The notes under the pieces are model-generated. The model was not told where the DNA came from, did not search any database, and saw only the letters and a program-made list of their open reading frames with translations. Below, piece by piece: positions 1 to 7,800 of a stretch of DNA of 39,064 bases; positions within the stretch are counted from its first letter, which is position 1; each line of letters starts with the position of its first letter. A program made the position numbers and the translations under genes. The stretch is from contig CASEMX010000013.1 of NCBI GenBank assembly GCA_949289155.1, positions 1 to 39,064 of the forward strand, in the 5' to 3' direction. Origin of the DNA: an uncultured Parabacteroides sp. GTDB taxonomy: Bacteria; Bacteroidota; Bacteroidia; Bacteroidales; Tannerellaceae.

Positions 1-441
1 CAATACCTTCATGTTTTCCAACGAACAGATAGATACACCGGCTTTACCGACATCACCTACCACACGTTCGTTATCGGCATCGTAGCCACGGTGTGTCGGT
101 AGGTCGAAGGCCACGGACAGACCCTTCTGACCGGATGCCAAGTTACGACGATAAAATGCATTAGATTCCTCAGCCGTAGAGAATCCTGCATATTGGCGGA
201 TAGTCCACGGACGCATCGGATACATGGCGCTATACGGACCACGCAGATAAGGAGGAAGACCGGCCACATAGTTCAGGTGCTCCATGCCTTCCAAGTCTTC
301 TTTCGTATATACCGGCTTCACATTGATGTGTTCCGGAGTCTTCCAATCGGCTTCAATGCCATTGGCTTTTGCCCATTCACCTGCATTCGTACAAGCGAAA
401 CCGGCACTCTTTATATCTATGTCTTTAAAATTTGGTCTCAT
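1..441 (-). CDS. mutB: methylmalonyl-CoA mutase large (catalytic) subunit, N-terminal part, cut by window edge
   Basis: The first 147 codons of the catalytic subunit, read on the minus strand from an ATG at 441-439. The enzyme interconverts succinyl-CoA and (R)-methylmalonyl-CoA with adenosylcobalamin, a step of propionate production in Bacteroidales. The N-terminus is very conserved: the [20 protein letters not shown] stretch and the [15 protein letters not shown] substrate-barrel stretch are both present, followed by VGDVGKAGV. The B12-binding domain would lie beyond the window. It starts only 15 bp after the mutA stop, so the two form one operon transcribed mutA then mutB. No frameshift is seen in the part available. 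Confidence 0.97.
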   Translation of the reverse strand, partial: MRPNFKDIDIKSAGFACTNAGEWAKANGIEADWKTPEHINVKPVYTKEDLEGMEHLNYVAGLPPYLRGPYSAMYPMRPWTIRQYAGFSTAEESNAFYRRNLASGQKGLSVAFDLPTHRGYDADNERVVGDVGKAGVSICSLENMKVL

Positions 442-456
442 TGTTTTTCTTCGATT

Positions 457-2325
457 TTAGATTCCTAACTTCGCATTGAATCCCTGTAATGTTTCGAGCA
501 CGTTGCTCTTCACGTGGATGAACTGGTCGATACCCTGTGCTTTCAAGTCCTCCATGCAAGCGGGAGCACCGGCTACTACGAATTGTGCGCGACCGTTCAA
601 TGCCTTGAACGCTGCCGGAGCATATTCTGCATATTCGTCATCGCTCGAACATAATACTACGATATCTGCGCCTGCTTTCATCGCTGCTTCGATGCCCTCT
701 TCTACCGTATCGAAACCGAGGTTGTCGATGGTCTTGTATCCGGCGCAAGCAAAGAAGTTGCAAGAGAATTGTGCACGTGCCAAACGCATAGCCAAGTTGC
801 CAATCGTCAGCATGAAGGCTTTCGGAGTCTTTCCACTCTTTTCGGTAGCCAAGCGCAATGCTTCGAACTCGGAAGCGCCACGGGCGAAGTTCAACTTCGT
901 CACGCCCTCGTTCTCGCAATGGTTCTGATGCTGGCCTTTGCAACAACATGCGCCCTCTTCTTTCTTAATCTTATCTCCGGCCACTTCAGTGAAGTTCGGG
1001 AATTGGTTCGTGCCCAACAACGATTCCTTGCGGGTAGCTACGGCTTTATGGCGTGCTTCGTTGGAAGCATTTACGGCGGCTTGGATTTCTCCGGCATTAG
1101 CCAACGCACCGAATCCGCCCTTCTCTTCCGTTTCGAGGAAGAGCTTCCAGGCGACGTCTGCAATCGAGTTAGTAAATACTTCGATAGTATATGAGCCTGC
1201 TCCCGGGTCTACCACTTTGTCGAAGTGTGATTCTTCCTTCAACAACAGCTGCTGGTTGCGAGCAATGCGTTCCGAGAAGTCGTCCGGTGTCTCGTAAGCC
1301 TCGTCGAACGGGCGTACCGTGATGGAATCCACGCCTGCGATAGCGGCAGACATCGCTTCAGTTTGCGAACGGAGCAAGTTCACGTGTGCATCGAAGATAG
1401 TTTGGTTCCATTGCGAAGTTTGTGCATGAACCGCCATCTTGCAAGCGCAATCGCAAGCCGGATTGTATGCCTTCACAATCTCAGCCCAAAGCCAGCGGGC
1501 AGCGCGGAACTTAGCAATCTCCATGAAATAATTTGAACTAATACCAAAGTTGAATTTGATTTTCTTAGCTACTTCATCTACCGAGAAGCCAGCATCGGTC
1601 AATTTAGCTAACAATTCATTACCCCAAGCCAACGCATAACCTAACTCTTGGGCGATGTACGCACCGGCATTGTTCAGTTCGAACGCATTGACCGCCAGCA
1701 CGCGATAATTAGGCAACGCCTTTCCTGCATTCAATACGGCCGTAGCCATTTCTACCCAGTTCTCGTTCTTGTGGCCCTTTATCAATGGCTTCTTGAATGG
1801 GTCATAATTTACGGAGCCTTGGCACTTCGCCAAATCTACGCCTTTCGAAGTGAAATACTCAGCAAGGATAGTGATGAGTTTTTCGGCTTTGCACAAGCAA
1901 GTGTTGAAGTTCAGTTCGACGCATGCCGGGCAGATGCCGTCCAATAAGGTTGCAATGTTTTCCGGACTCACATCATCCCCTTTAATAATGAAGCCTAAGG
2001 AAGTAACTCCCTTGTCTAAGATGTCGCGAGCCTTTTCATTTGCTGCTTTCGGACAATTGACTTCGATGTTCTGGCGGACATACCAGTTATTGTCCTTTTT
2101 CGTTCCACGCACATACGGGAATTCGCCCGGAAGCGAATCGGTCGTTTTCAGACCTTCCAAATCTTCCAAACGATAGAAAGGATTCGCATTAAATCCTTCG
2201 CCTGTCTTCCAAACAAGCTTTTTCTCGAACGGCACACCTTTCAGGTCAGCCGTGATTTTCGCCATCCATTCCTCTGTCGAGACCGGAGCGAATTCTGAGA
2301 AAAGTTTTTCTTTCTGTTCTGCCAT
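457..2325 (-). CDS. mutA: methylmalonyl-CoA mutase small subunit
   Basis: 622-residue non-catalytic partner of MutB. It has an N-terminal TIM-barrel-like mutase half and a C-terminal flavodoxin-like B12-fold (about residues 490-622). In the B12-fold the cobalamin histidine motif of MutB is replaced by MLTIGNLAMRLARAQFS (about residue 503), as expected for the small subunit, which does not bind cofactor. The linker carries a Cys/His-rich patch, GACCCKGQHQNHC (near residue 458), and the barrel carries CDCACK (near residue 290). I cannot say whether these bind metal. A good promoter lies about 75-100 bp upstream and mutB follows after 15 bp. The meaB chaperone gene is 3 kb away on the same strand but in a separate unit. 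Confidence 0.97.
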   Translation of the reverse strand: MAEQKEKLFSEFAPVSTEEWMAKITADLKGVPFEKKLVWKTGEGFNANPFYRLEDLEGLKTTDSLPGEFPYVRGTKKDNNWYVRQNIEVNCPKAANEKARDILDKGVTSLGFIIKGDDVSPENIATLLDGICPACVELNFNTCLCKAEKLITILAEYFTSKGVDLAKCQGSVNYDPFKKPLIKGHKNENWVEMATAVLNAGKALPNYRVLAVNAFELNNAGAYIAQELGYALAWGNELLAKLTDAGFSVDEVAKKIKFNFGISSNYFMEIAKFRAARWLWAEIVKAYNPACDCACKMAVHAQTSQWNQTIFDAHVNLLRSQTEAMSAAIAGVDSITVRPFDEAYETPDDFSERIARNQQLLLKEESHFDKVVDPGAGSYTIEVFTNSIADVAWKLFLETEEKGGFGALANAGEIQAAVNASNEARHKAVATRKESLLGTNQFPNFTEVAGDKIKKEEGACCCKGQHQNHCENEGVTKLNFARGASEFEALRLATEKSGKTPKAFMLTIGNLAMRLARAQFSCNFFACAGYKTIDNLGFDTVEEGIEAAMKAGADIVVLCSSDDEYAEYAPAAFKALNGRAQFVVAGAPACMEDLKAQGIDQFIHVKSNVLETLQGFNAKLGI

Positions 2326-2397
2326 AATATTAGTTGTTTATTAAACTGGTATTAGTAACGTTTTTCACTTATTACTATAATTGATTCTTACAAGACA

Positions 2398-2427
2398 CAA
2401 AGGTAAAAGAAATAATTTTTCGGCAAA
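2398..2427 (-). promoter_or_regulatory. Bacteroidetes-type promoter of mutAB
   Basis: On the minus strand the -7 box is TACCTTTG (2405-2398), with a TTTG -33 box at 2427-2424 and an 18-bp spacer. This matches the Bacteroidetes sigma-ABfr consensus. Transcription would start near 2390, giving a leader of about 65 nt before the mutA ATG. The promoter sits back to back with the tRNA-Glu promoter. Confidence 0.75.
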
Positions 2428-2431
2428 AATA

Positions 2432-2462
2432 TTTGTAGGATTAAAATAAAGCTTTACCTTTG
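2432..2462 (+). promoter_or_regulatory. promoter of tRNA-Glu
   Basis: TTTG (2432-2435) and TACCTTTG (2455-2462) are separated by exactly 19 bp, an ideal Bacteroidetes -33/-7 pair. The tRNA 5' end at 2490 lies 27 bp downstream of the -7 box. Confidence 0.8.
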
Positions 2463-2489
2463 CATCGTCATTCAAGGAGGTCATGACAC

Positions 2490-2562
2490 GGCGCATTCGT
2501 CTAGTGGCCTAGGACGCGGCCCTCTCACGGCTGAAACCCGGGTTCGATTCCCGGATGCGCTA
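2490..2562 (+). tRNA. tRNA-Glu (anticodon CTC)
   Basis: A 73-nt cloverleaf. The acceptor GGCGCAT (2490-2496) pairs with ATGCGCT (2555-2561), including a G1-U72 pair, and A2562 is the discriminator. The D-arm starts TCGTCTAG as in glutamate tRNAs. The anticodon stem CGGCC/GGCTG encloses loop CTCTCAC with anticodon CTC at 2524-2526. The T-arm is CCGGG-TTCGATT-CCCGG. CCA is not encoded. It has its own promoter and terminator, so it is a single-tRNA transcription unit. Confidence 0.96.
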
Positions 2563-2571
2563 CATGAATAA

Positions 2572-2607
2572 GAGATATTACCTGATATATGGTAATGTCT
2601 CTTTTTT
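2572..2607 (+). terminator. intrinsic terminator of tRNA-Glu
   Basis: GAGATATTACC (2572-2582) pairs with GGTAATGTCTC (2591-2601), 11 bp with one G-U, around an 8-nt loop. It is followed directly by six T at 2602-2607. Confidence 0.9.
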
Positions 2608-2633
2608 ATTTAGTTGATTTTATGACTCAGCTT

Positions 2634-2695
2634 GCAGGAGATGTTTCGACTCCGCTTTGCTCCGTTTTTTACCATTTCCCTCCGAAGAAAATCTG
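2634..2695 (+). repeat. 62-bp array-flanking module, copy 1
   Basis: This 62-bp stretch contains GAGATGTTTCGACTCCGC and TTTTTTACCATTT. It recurs at 10748-10809 in the opposite orientation with about four differences. In both places it abuts a 42-bp palindromic array at the same point: AAAATCTG followed by the first palindrome. It resembles the family of dispersed intergenic repeats of Bacteroidetes that carry a 'gtcatttcg...agcgaagcggag...aaatctcct' core; that last statement is from memory, not from a search. Confidence 0.85.
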
Positions 2696-2696
2696 T

Positions 2697-3127
2697 CTAA
2701 ACGTTTTGCCAAACCGTTGAGGAGCCTCAAAAGCCTCTCTAAACGTTTTGGCAACACTTTGAGGGGCCTCAAAAGCCTCCCTAAACGTTTTGGCAGCACT
2801 TTGAGGGGCCTCAAAAACCTCTCTAAACGTTTTGGCAGCACTTTGAGGGGCCTCAATGACCTCCCTAAACGTTTTGGCAACACTTTGAGGACCCTCAATG
2901 ACCTCTCTAAACGTTTTGGCAACCTTTTGAGGGGCCTCAATGACCCGGCAACACGTGTTGCGACGCTTCCGGAGACCCGCGAGACCTGCCAACACGTGTT
3001 GGGAACACTTCCGGAGACCCGCGAGACCTGCCAACACGTGTTGGGAACACTTCCGGAGGCTCGCGAGACCTGCCAACACGTGTTGGGGGCATTTCCGGAG
3101 GCTCGGGCGACCTCACAACACGTGTTT
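2697..3127 (+). repeat. 42-bp palindromic tandem array A1 (10 units plus a partial)
   Basis: Units start at 2697, 2739, 2781, 2823, 2865, 2907, 2949, 2990, 3032 and 3074, so the period is 42 bp except one 41-bp unit. A partial unit ends the array at 3127. Units 1-6 carry AAACGTTT and a second inverted repeat, TTTGAGG-GG-CCTCAAA. Units 7-10 keep the period but switch to the palindrome CAACACGTGTTG with a CTTCCGGAG/CGAGACC remainder. Long open frames run through on both strands only because 42 is a multiple of three; there is no ribosome-binding context or protein family behind them. The array sits between the 3' ends of tRNA-Glu and lysO. Confidence 0.95.
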
Positions 3128-3188
3128 TTCGAAAAACATCTATACTTTTCAGGAAAAGATTCCTTCTTTTCTACTCTTGTCCGACACT

Positions 3189-3809
3189 TTAAAAGCTACA
3201 AAAAAGAGAAACAAAGAAAGGAACGGACAAGTCAATTAAAATACCATGGAAAATGGCAACAGGTATCATCTCTTTTCCCGCATAACGTGTGATAACCGGG
3301 AGCACTACATCCATCGAATTGACGCCTGCCGCCGATATAGGAGCCAATTTCCCGAAATATTTCCGGATAAGCGGGCTGCCTAATAGCGCCATCATCTCCC
3401 GAAAAATATTCGAAAGAAGGGCTATCGTTCCCAATTCAGTGGCTAATTGCACTCCGATAGTGGGCTCTTTGAATTGGGTAATCAGGATAGAAGATAACGA
3501 ATAATAGGCGAAACCGCTTCCCACTGCCAAACAATCGAACACACTCCAGCGACTCAATAAAAGACTGGCGAAGGCGGAAAAGAGCAATGTCCCTATAATC
3601 GTAGCCAAAGGTATCATCAGCATTTTAGGATGAACCTGCTTTATCATATTTTTCAGTTCTTTATTGCATCCAATACTTATGCCAACCTGCAACATTAACG
3701 CATATAATATATAGAGAGAAAGCGAATGCACCTCAAACTCCCATTGACTGAAGACGCCGACCAAACAACCTACACAAAAGAAGGCTAAAACCAGCAGGCT
3801 ATTCTTCAT
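3189..3809 (-). CDS. LysO-family lysine exporter, C-terminal part (separate gene)
   Basis: 206-residue membrane protein matching the C-terminal transmembrane core of LysO (DUF340/YbjE family), which exports L-lysine. It has about six hydrophobic segments. The conserved GSGFAYYSLSSI motif, ATELGTIALLSN, and AGVNSMDVVLPVITRYAG near the end are typical of LysO. A start at 3809 (MKNSLLVL) is preferred over the longer open frame to 3929 because GGAGGG lies just upstream and the extension is not membrane-like. It overlaps the 3' end of the upstream half-gene by 11 bp, so the pair is probably translationally coupled and works as a two-chain exporter. Confidence 0.88.
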   Translation of the reverse strand: MKNSLLVLAFFCVGCLVGVFSQWEFEVHSLSLYILYALMLQVGISIGCNKELKNMIKQVHPKMLMIPLATIIGTLLFSAFASLLLSRWSVFDCLAVGSGFAYYSLSSILITQFKEPTIGVQLATELGTIALLSNIFREMMALLGSPLIRKYFGKLAPISAAGVNSMDVVLPVITRYAGKEMIPVAIFHGILIDLSVPFFVSLFCSF

Positions 3810-4083
3810 GGTTCCCTCCTTTCTTGAAAAACAAATTCGACACGAGCCACGCCGCAAGGATACTTCCCATGAGACTAAAGAGCGCCAATAAAGCGGCCTG
3901 CCATCCGAACTGCCCGATATTGCGGACAATCATCGAATTGGAACCTACAGACAAGCCTAAGATGAACAACATCACGAAGATGGTATAGGTAATTGTCTTT
4001 TCTGTTTTATGTAAAAAGTCTATTTGCCGGAACATATAGCCTATCCCCACTCCGGCAAACATGATTGCGATAATAATAAACAT
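3799..4083 (-). CDS. LysO-family lysine exporter, N-terminal part (separate gene)
   Basis: 94 residues with about three membrane segments (MFIIIAIMFAGVGIGYMF; ITYTIFVMLFILGLSVGSN; WQAALLALFSLMGSILAAWLV). This corresponds to the N-terminal segment of LysO that is fused to the core in Escherichia coli. The GLSVGSNSMIVRNIGQFGWQAALLAL region is characteristic. The next gene supplies the core, with an 11-bp overlap. Separate genes for the two halves are known in several bacteria, so this is probably a genuine split and not a frameshift: both parts are intact and the second has its own strong ribosome-binding site. Confidence 0.85.
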   Translation of the reverse strand: MFIIIAIMFAGVGIGYMFRQIDFLHKTEKTITYTIFVMLFILGLSVGSNSMIVRNIGQFGWQAALLALFSLMGSILAAWLVSNLFFKKGGNHEE

Positions 4084-4100
4084 AATCTGTATTTGTTTTT

Positions 4101-4253
4101 GAAGTGGTACAACGAAGCAACCACTTCGATTGCGCGGTGCTTATGTATATGATATATAAATGAAAAATGGAGGGAGAGGCTATTTAGATAAATCCGCTAA
4201 ACCAATGTACGTGTACGATACTGCTATTGCCCCACAATATGGCGTGAGGCAAT
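4101..4253 (-). promoter_or_regulatory. structured 5' leader of the lysO pair
   Basis: The transcript from the promoter at 4309-4340 would carry a leader of about 220 nt. Two stem-loops are visible on the minus strand: a 10-bp stem, ATTGCCTCAC with GTGGGGCAAT (4253-4226), and an 8-bp stem, GAAGTGGT with ACCACTTC (4127-4101), 17 nt before the start codon. No T-run follows either, so they are not plain terminators. I do not recognise a lysine riboswitch here. A regulatory role is inference from leader length and position. Confidence 0.4.
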
Positions 4254-4308
4254 GAGCATCTATCAATATGTAAGCATTCTTTTCTCATACATCGGTTATT
4301 TGCGGGCA

Positions 4309-4340
4309 CAAAGATAATAAAAAGAGGACATATCGCCAAA
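4309..4340 (-). promoter_or_regulatory. promoter of the lysO pair
   Basis: The minus-strand -7 box TATCTTTG (4316-4309) has a TTTG -33 box (4340-4337) and a 20-bp spacer. It lies about 225 bp before the first lysO start codon. Confidence 0.6.
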
Positions 4341-4444
4341 TAAAGAGAACAAAAGACAGAACACAGAATTCCATTCTCCACGAAGGCTCCTTGAAGAATC
4401 CCAAAGAAACTCTCGGAACGTGCGGCAATTTTTAAGTTTTTCCC

Positions 4445-4452
4445 TACTTTTG
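4445..4452 (+). promoter_or_regulatory. -7 box upstream of xseB
   Basis: TACTTTTG fits TAnnTTTG and lies 30 bp before the xseB ATG. No clear -33 TTTG is present at the expected distance. Confidence 0.5.
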
Positions 4453-4482
4453 CGAGTAAATATCATTTAAAATAATGACCGT

Positions 4483-4683
4483 ATGGCGAAGAAAATCGAA
4501 TCCTATAATGAAGCAACCGAAAAGTTGCGCCGTATCGTTTCCGATATTGAACGGGGAGATTTAGACGTTGACCTGCTCTCTGAGAATGTAAAAGAGGCAA
4601 CGCGACTCATCAAGCTTTGCAAAGAGAAATTATATAAGGTAGATGAAGATGTAAAAAAGATATTAGAAGAATTAGACGCATGA
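4483..4683 (+). CDS. xseB: exodeoxyribonuclease VII small subunit
   Basis: 66 residues, the normal size for XseB, which binds the XseA catalytic subunit in a nuclease degrading single-stranded DNA. The motif SYNEATEKLRRIVSDIERGD followed by LSENVKEATRLIKLCKEKL is characteristic and forms a helical hairpin. Its last codons overlap the ispD start (ATGA at 4680-4683), so the two are coupled. The large-subunit gene xseA is not in the window. Confidence 0.95.
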   Translation: MAKKIESYNEATEKLRRIVSDIERGDLDVDLLSENVKEATRLIKLCKEKLYKVDEDVKKILEELDA

Positions 4684-5390
4684 AACCGTATGTTATAATC
4701 GTTGCCGGAGGAAAAGGATTACGCATGGGGAACGACCTGCCCAAGCAATTTCTACCCGTAGCCGGCAAACCGCTGCTGATGCACACAATAGAGCGGTTCC
4801 GAACCTGGAATCCGGAAGCAGAACTGGTTGTTGTCCTCCCAGAAGCCCATCAATCTTATTGGAATATGCTATGCAAAGAGATAGGTTGCGCGGCAAAACA
4901 CCGGATTGTCTCAGGAGGAAGCACACGCTTCCATTCCGTCAAGAACGGACTGGACCGTATCCGCGAAGAAATCCGCTCCTCTTCCGAGAATTCCCTGATT
5001 GCCATACATGATGGTGTACGTCCTTTCGTATCAACTGAAGTCATTGCCGCCTGTTTCCAAAAGGCGGAAGAAAAAGGTGCAGCTATTCCGACATTGCCGG
5101 TTATCGATTCGCTCCGCGAAGCCTTGCCTGATGGGACAAGCCGGGCAATCGACCGCTCGCGCTACTATGCAGTTCATACCCCGCAGGTCTTTCGTGCCGA
5201 TATCTTGCTTAAAGCATACGAACAGCCCTATCAAGAGAACTTTACCGACGATGCTTCGGTTGTGGAATCCATGAATATCCCAGTCGAAATGGTTCCTTCG
5301 AATCCGGAAAACATAAAAATCACGACACCGATTGATTATATGATTGCCCGTAGCATATTGGAAGAAGAGAAAAAAACGTTCTATCTCTGA
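4680..5390 (+). CDS. ispD: 2-C-methyl-D-erythritol 4-phosphate cytidylyltransferase
   Basis: 236 residues, close to the usual length. It transfers CMP to MEP in the non-mevalonate isoprenoid pathway. The N-terminal nucleotide-binding loop VAGGKGLRMGNDLPKQF, the HDGVRPFVS motif (about residues 106-114), DRSRYYAVHTPQVF and the C-terminal NIKITTPIDYMIA are all present. It overlaps xseB by four bases. The next gene downstream is convergent. Confidence 0.96.
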   Translation: MKPYVIIVAGGKGLRMGNDLPKQFLPVAGKPLLMHTIERFRTWNPEAELVVVLPEAHQSYWNMLCKEIGCAAKHRIVSGGSTRFHSVKNGLDRIREEIRSSSENSLIAIHDGVRPFVSTEVIAACFQKAEEKGAAIPTLPVIDSLREALPDGTSRAIDRSRYYAVHTPQVFRADILLKAYEQPYQENFTDDASVVESMNIPVEMVPSNPENIKITTPIDYMIARSILEEEKKTFYL

Positions 5391-5462
5391 AAAGATACCA
5401 GCATAAACGGTTTTTCTTCCCGACATAAAGTCCTGCATCTCCTAAGAAAAAGTTTCAAAGGT

Positions 5463-5488
5463 CGGCAGGAAAGAAAGTTTTCCTGCCG
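5463..5488. terminator. stem-loop between convergent ispD and meaB
   Basis: CGGCAGGAAA (5463-5472) and TTTCCTGCCG (5479-5488) form a perfect 10-bp stem with a 6-nt loop. It lies between two converging genes. Neither side has a clean T-run, though both flanks are T-rich on the relevant strand, so it may act as a weak bidirectional terminator or mRNA end. Confidence 0.5.
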
Positions 5489-5553
5489 AGTTCTGAGATT
5501 TTATATGGGAAGTTTTTCCACTTTTCTTCGGATATCTTCCGGACCTGAATCGT

Positions 5554-6654
5554 TTATTTCGTGCCTGAGATATTTTCCAAGAACAGGTCCATCATTCGCT
5601 TGGCTGCAATGAAAGGCGTGATTTCGTTGTCCAAGACTTGTCGTTCGGTAATACCGAGTTGTGCACTGACCGCAGGATTATTATAAAATTCATCCCGCAA
5701 CGTATCGTTAATACTTTCGTACATCCAATACTTCGCTTGTTCACGGCGTTTATAATCGAAGTAACCATTTTTCTTGGTAAATGCCATATATTCATCGACC
5801 ATATCCCAGATTTCCTTGATACCTATATTATAATAGCCGGAATAAGTCAGCACTTTGGGAAACCAACCGGACGCTGCGGGCGGGAATAGATGCAATGCGT
5901 TGCGGAATTGGGCAGCCGCAAGCTGCGCTTTATCCACATTGTCGCCATCCGCCTTATTGATAATAATTCCATCCGCCATTTCCATGATGCCGCGCTTTAT
6001 ACCTTGCAATTCATCGCCCGTTCCAGCCAATTGAATCAACAAAAAGAAATCTACCATCGAATGCACCGCCGTTTCACTCTGTCCGACCCCGACCGTCTCC
6101 ACGAAAACCGTATCAAAGCCCGCCGCTTCACACAAGATAATTGTCTCCCGTGTCTTCCGAGCGACACCTCCTAACGAACCCGCCGATGGAGAGGGACGGA
6201 TAAAAGCATTTTTCTCACGGGAAAGGGCCTCCATGCGCGTTTTATCTCCTAAGATACTACCTTTCGAGCGTTCGCTACTCGGGTCTATCGCCAAAACCGC
6301 CAACTTATGCCCCTGTTTCAGCAAATGAATACCAAAAACATCAATAGAGGTACTTTTGCCGGCTCCGGGCACTCCGGTTATACCGATACGCATCGAATTC
6401 CCGGCAAAAGGCAAGCATTTTTCGATAATCTCCTGTGCCAACAATTGATGCTCATGCAGGGAGCTTTCTACCAAAGTAACCGCTTGGCTGAGAATCGTGA
6501 TGTTTCCTTTTAAAATCCCCTCCACATATTCTGCCACAGAATACTGGTGGCGTTTCACACGCTTCTTCAGATAAGGATTGACAGTAGGGACATTTTCAAC
6601 GCCACTATTGACCTTCAAGCCTTTGTATGCTTCACTATTTTCGGGATGTTCCAT
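5554..6654 (-). CDS. meaB: methylmalonyl-CoA mutase-associated GTPase MeaB
   Basis: 366-residue G3E-family P-loop GTPase that loads and protects adenosylcobalamin on methylmalonyl-CoA mutase. Walker A is GVPGAGKST (about residues 94-102), the switch region is ETVGVGQSE (186-194), and the base-specificity motif is NKAD (233-236). The AIDPSSERSKGSILGDKTRM block is diagnostic of MeaB/ArgK. It lies 12 bp after the larger DUF1573 gene and is the last gene of a three-gene unit. Its partner genes mutAB lie 3 kb away on the same strand under another promoter. Confidence 0.96.
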   Translation of the reverse strand: MEHPENSEAYKGLKVNSGVENVPTVNPYLKKRVKRHQYSVAEYVEGILKGNITILSQAVTLVESSLHEHQLLAQEIIEKCLPFAGNSMRIGITGVPGAGKSTSIDVFGIHLLKQGHKLAVLAIDPSSERSKGSILGDKTRMEALSREKNAFIRPSPSAGSLGGVARKTRETIILCEAAGFDTVFVETVGVGQSETAVHSMVDFFLLIQLAGTGDELQGIKRGIMEMADGIIINKADGDNVDKAQLAAAQFRNALHLFPPAASGWFPKVLTYSGYYNIGIKEIWDMVDEYMAFTKKNGYFDYKRREQAKYWMYESINDTLRDEFYNNPAVSAQLGITERQVLDNEITPFIAAKRMMDLFLENISGTK

Positions 6655-6666
6655 AATCTATCTTTT

Positions 6667-7788
6667 TTATTTGTGAGCCGTAACTTTCAATAAGCGGACC
6701 GGACCATTCGGGTCGTTACTGATGATATTCACTAACGCTTCCAAGCGGACTTTGACAGTTTTAGGGCGAATAGAAACCTTATAAGTCGTTGTTTCACCAG
6801 GTTTTATCGTCTTTTTGCCCCGACTAATGGATATCCGCTCGTCATCTGAAGTAAAACTATATATGACCAAATCCGACTTTCCTCTGTTCGTTATATCGAC
6901 TGTACCGGTCAATTTGCTACTCAAGAAAGGAATCATGTTTTTCTTATCCGACACTTGGCCAAAATCGAGCAGCGTCCCGGAGATATGAATTGCCGCAGCT
7001 TTCGCTTTTTCTCGGGCAGAAAGTTTACTGAAATCGTCAATAATGTTCGCAGCCACTTTAATCTTTTCGACAACCTCTTTTTCTCCTACCGCCCGAACGG
7101 TCAATGGGATATCCAAAACTTTCCGTCCTTTATGTTTAATGGCATGTCCATCCATCAAAAAAGTAATTTCTCCCACCTCTCCCGGTTTCAACTGAGTAGG
7201 ACGTATATCAGCAGTCAAGAAATGAGGCAATTTCCCCAACTCCACCGTCAACGAAGTCTTTCCTTCGTTCTTGATGCTGATTTTCTCACCCAACGTCTCA
7301 TTTTGCCGGAGATTATTATACAATACCTCTTTCGTATGCAACTTCAGATTGCCAATTGCATAAGGATATACGAACGTTGGCACTTTCGGCTTCGGGATTA
7401 CATTGCCTTTAATAGCTAAATTATAGCGCGGCTTCTCTGCATTGCTGTAAATCGTGATTGTTTTGTAAAAAGGGCCAGGTCTTCCTTTCGGATTATAGGT
7501 AACTTTCAAAATTCCACTGGCTCCCACGGCAATCGGCTCCTTTGTCCATTCCGGACGAGTACATCCACAAGAAGCCGTAACCCGAGTTATTACCAATGGA
7601 ACATCGCCCGTGTTCCGAATAGTAAAGACATGGCTTGCCAATCCTTTGGCCTCTTCGATAGAACCAAAGTTAAATACCTGCTTATCGACCGCAAAACGAG
7701 CTTTCTCTTGGGCTTGCACTCCAAAGCCTCCCAGCAACAAACAGAGCAGGCAAATGATTTGTCGTAGATTCAGCATCATGGCATTCAC
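6667..7788 (-). CDS. secreted DUF1573-repeat protein (373 aa)
   Basis: The N-terminal signal peptide ends near GFGVQAQ. Residues about 30-130 form a DUF1573 Ig-like domain with the hallmark VTASCGCTRPEWTKEPIAVG, followed by further Ig-like strands of the same type (FGQVSDKKN about residue 278; ITNRGKSDLVIYSF about residue 300). Function is unknown; DUF1573 proteins are secreted or periplasmic beta-sandwich proteins common in Bacteroidetes. The first domain is a close paralogue of the whole neighbouring 126-aa protein, so the pair arose by duplication. It lies 12 bp after that gene and 12 bp before meaB. The start could also be the Met three codons in. Confidence 0.9.
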   Translation of the reverse strand: MNAMMLNLRQIICLLCLLLGGFGVQAQEKARFAVDKQVFNFGSIEEAKGLASHVFTIRNTGDVPLVITRVTASCGCTRPEWTKEPIAVGASGILKVTYNPKGRPGPFYKTITIYSNAEKPRYNLAIKGNVIPKPKVPTFVYPYAIGNLKLHTKEVLYNNLRQNETLGEKISIKNEGKTSLTVELGKLPHFLTADIRPTQLKPGEVGEITFLMDGHAIKHKGRKVLDIPLTVRAVGEKEVVEKIKVAANIIDDFSKLSAREKAKAAAIHISGTLLDFGQVSDKKNMIPFLSSKLTGTVDITNRGKSDLVIYSFTSDDERISISRGKKTIKPGETTTYKVSIRPKTVKVRLEALVNIISNDPNGPVRLLKVTAHK

Positions 7789-7800
7789 ATATAGTATCTT

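Noticed and set aside
2490-2562. tRNA-Glu as an integration site of a genomic island
   Set aside because: No integrase gene and no repeat of the tRNA 3' end was found in the window. The tRNA is followed by its own terminator.
2657-3292. Long open frames through array A1 on both strands encoding 14-residue repeats
   Set aside because: The 42-bp period is a multiple of three, so several frames stay open on both strands at once. There is no ribosome-binding context, promoter or protein-family similarity, and the same effect appears in A2, A4, A5 and A6.
3189-4083. LysO frameshift or pseudogene
   Set aside because: Both halves are intact, overlap by only 11 bp, and the second has a strong ribosome-binding site of its own, so a functional split is more likely.
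4101-4253. Lysine riboswitch before lysO
   Set aside because: The leader has two simple stem-loops but not the five-helix junction or conserved purine-rich core of the L-box, as far as can be seen by eye. Kept only as an unclassified structured leader.
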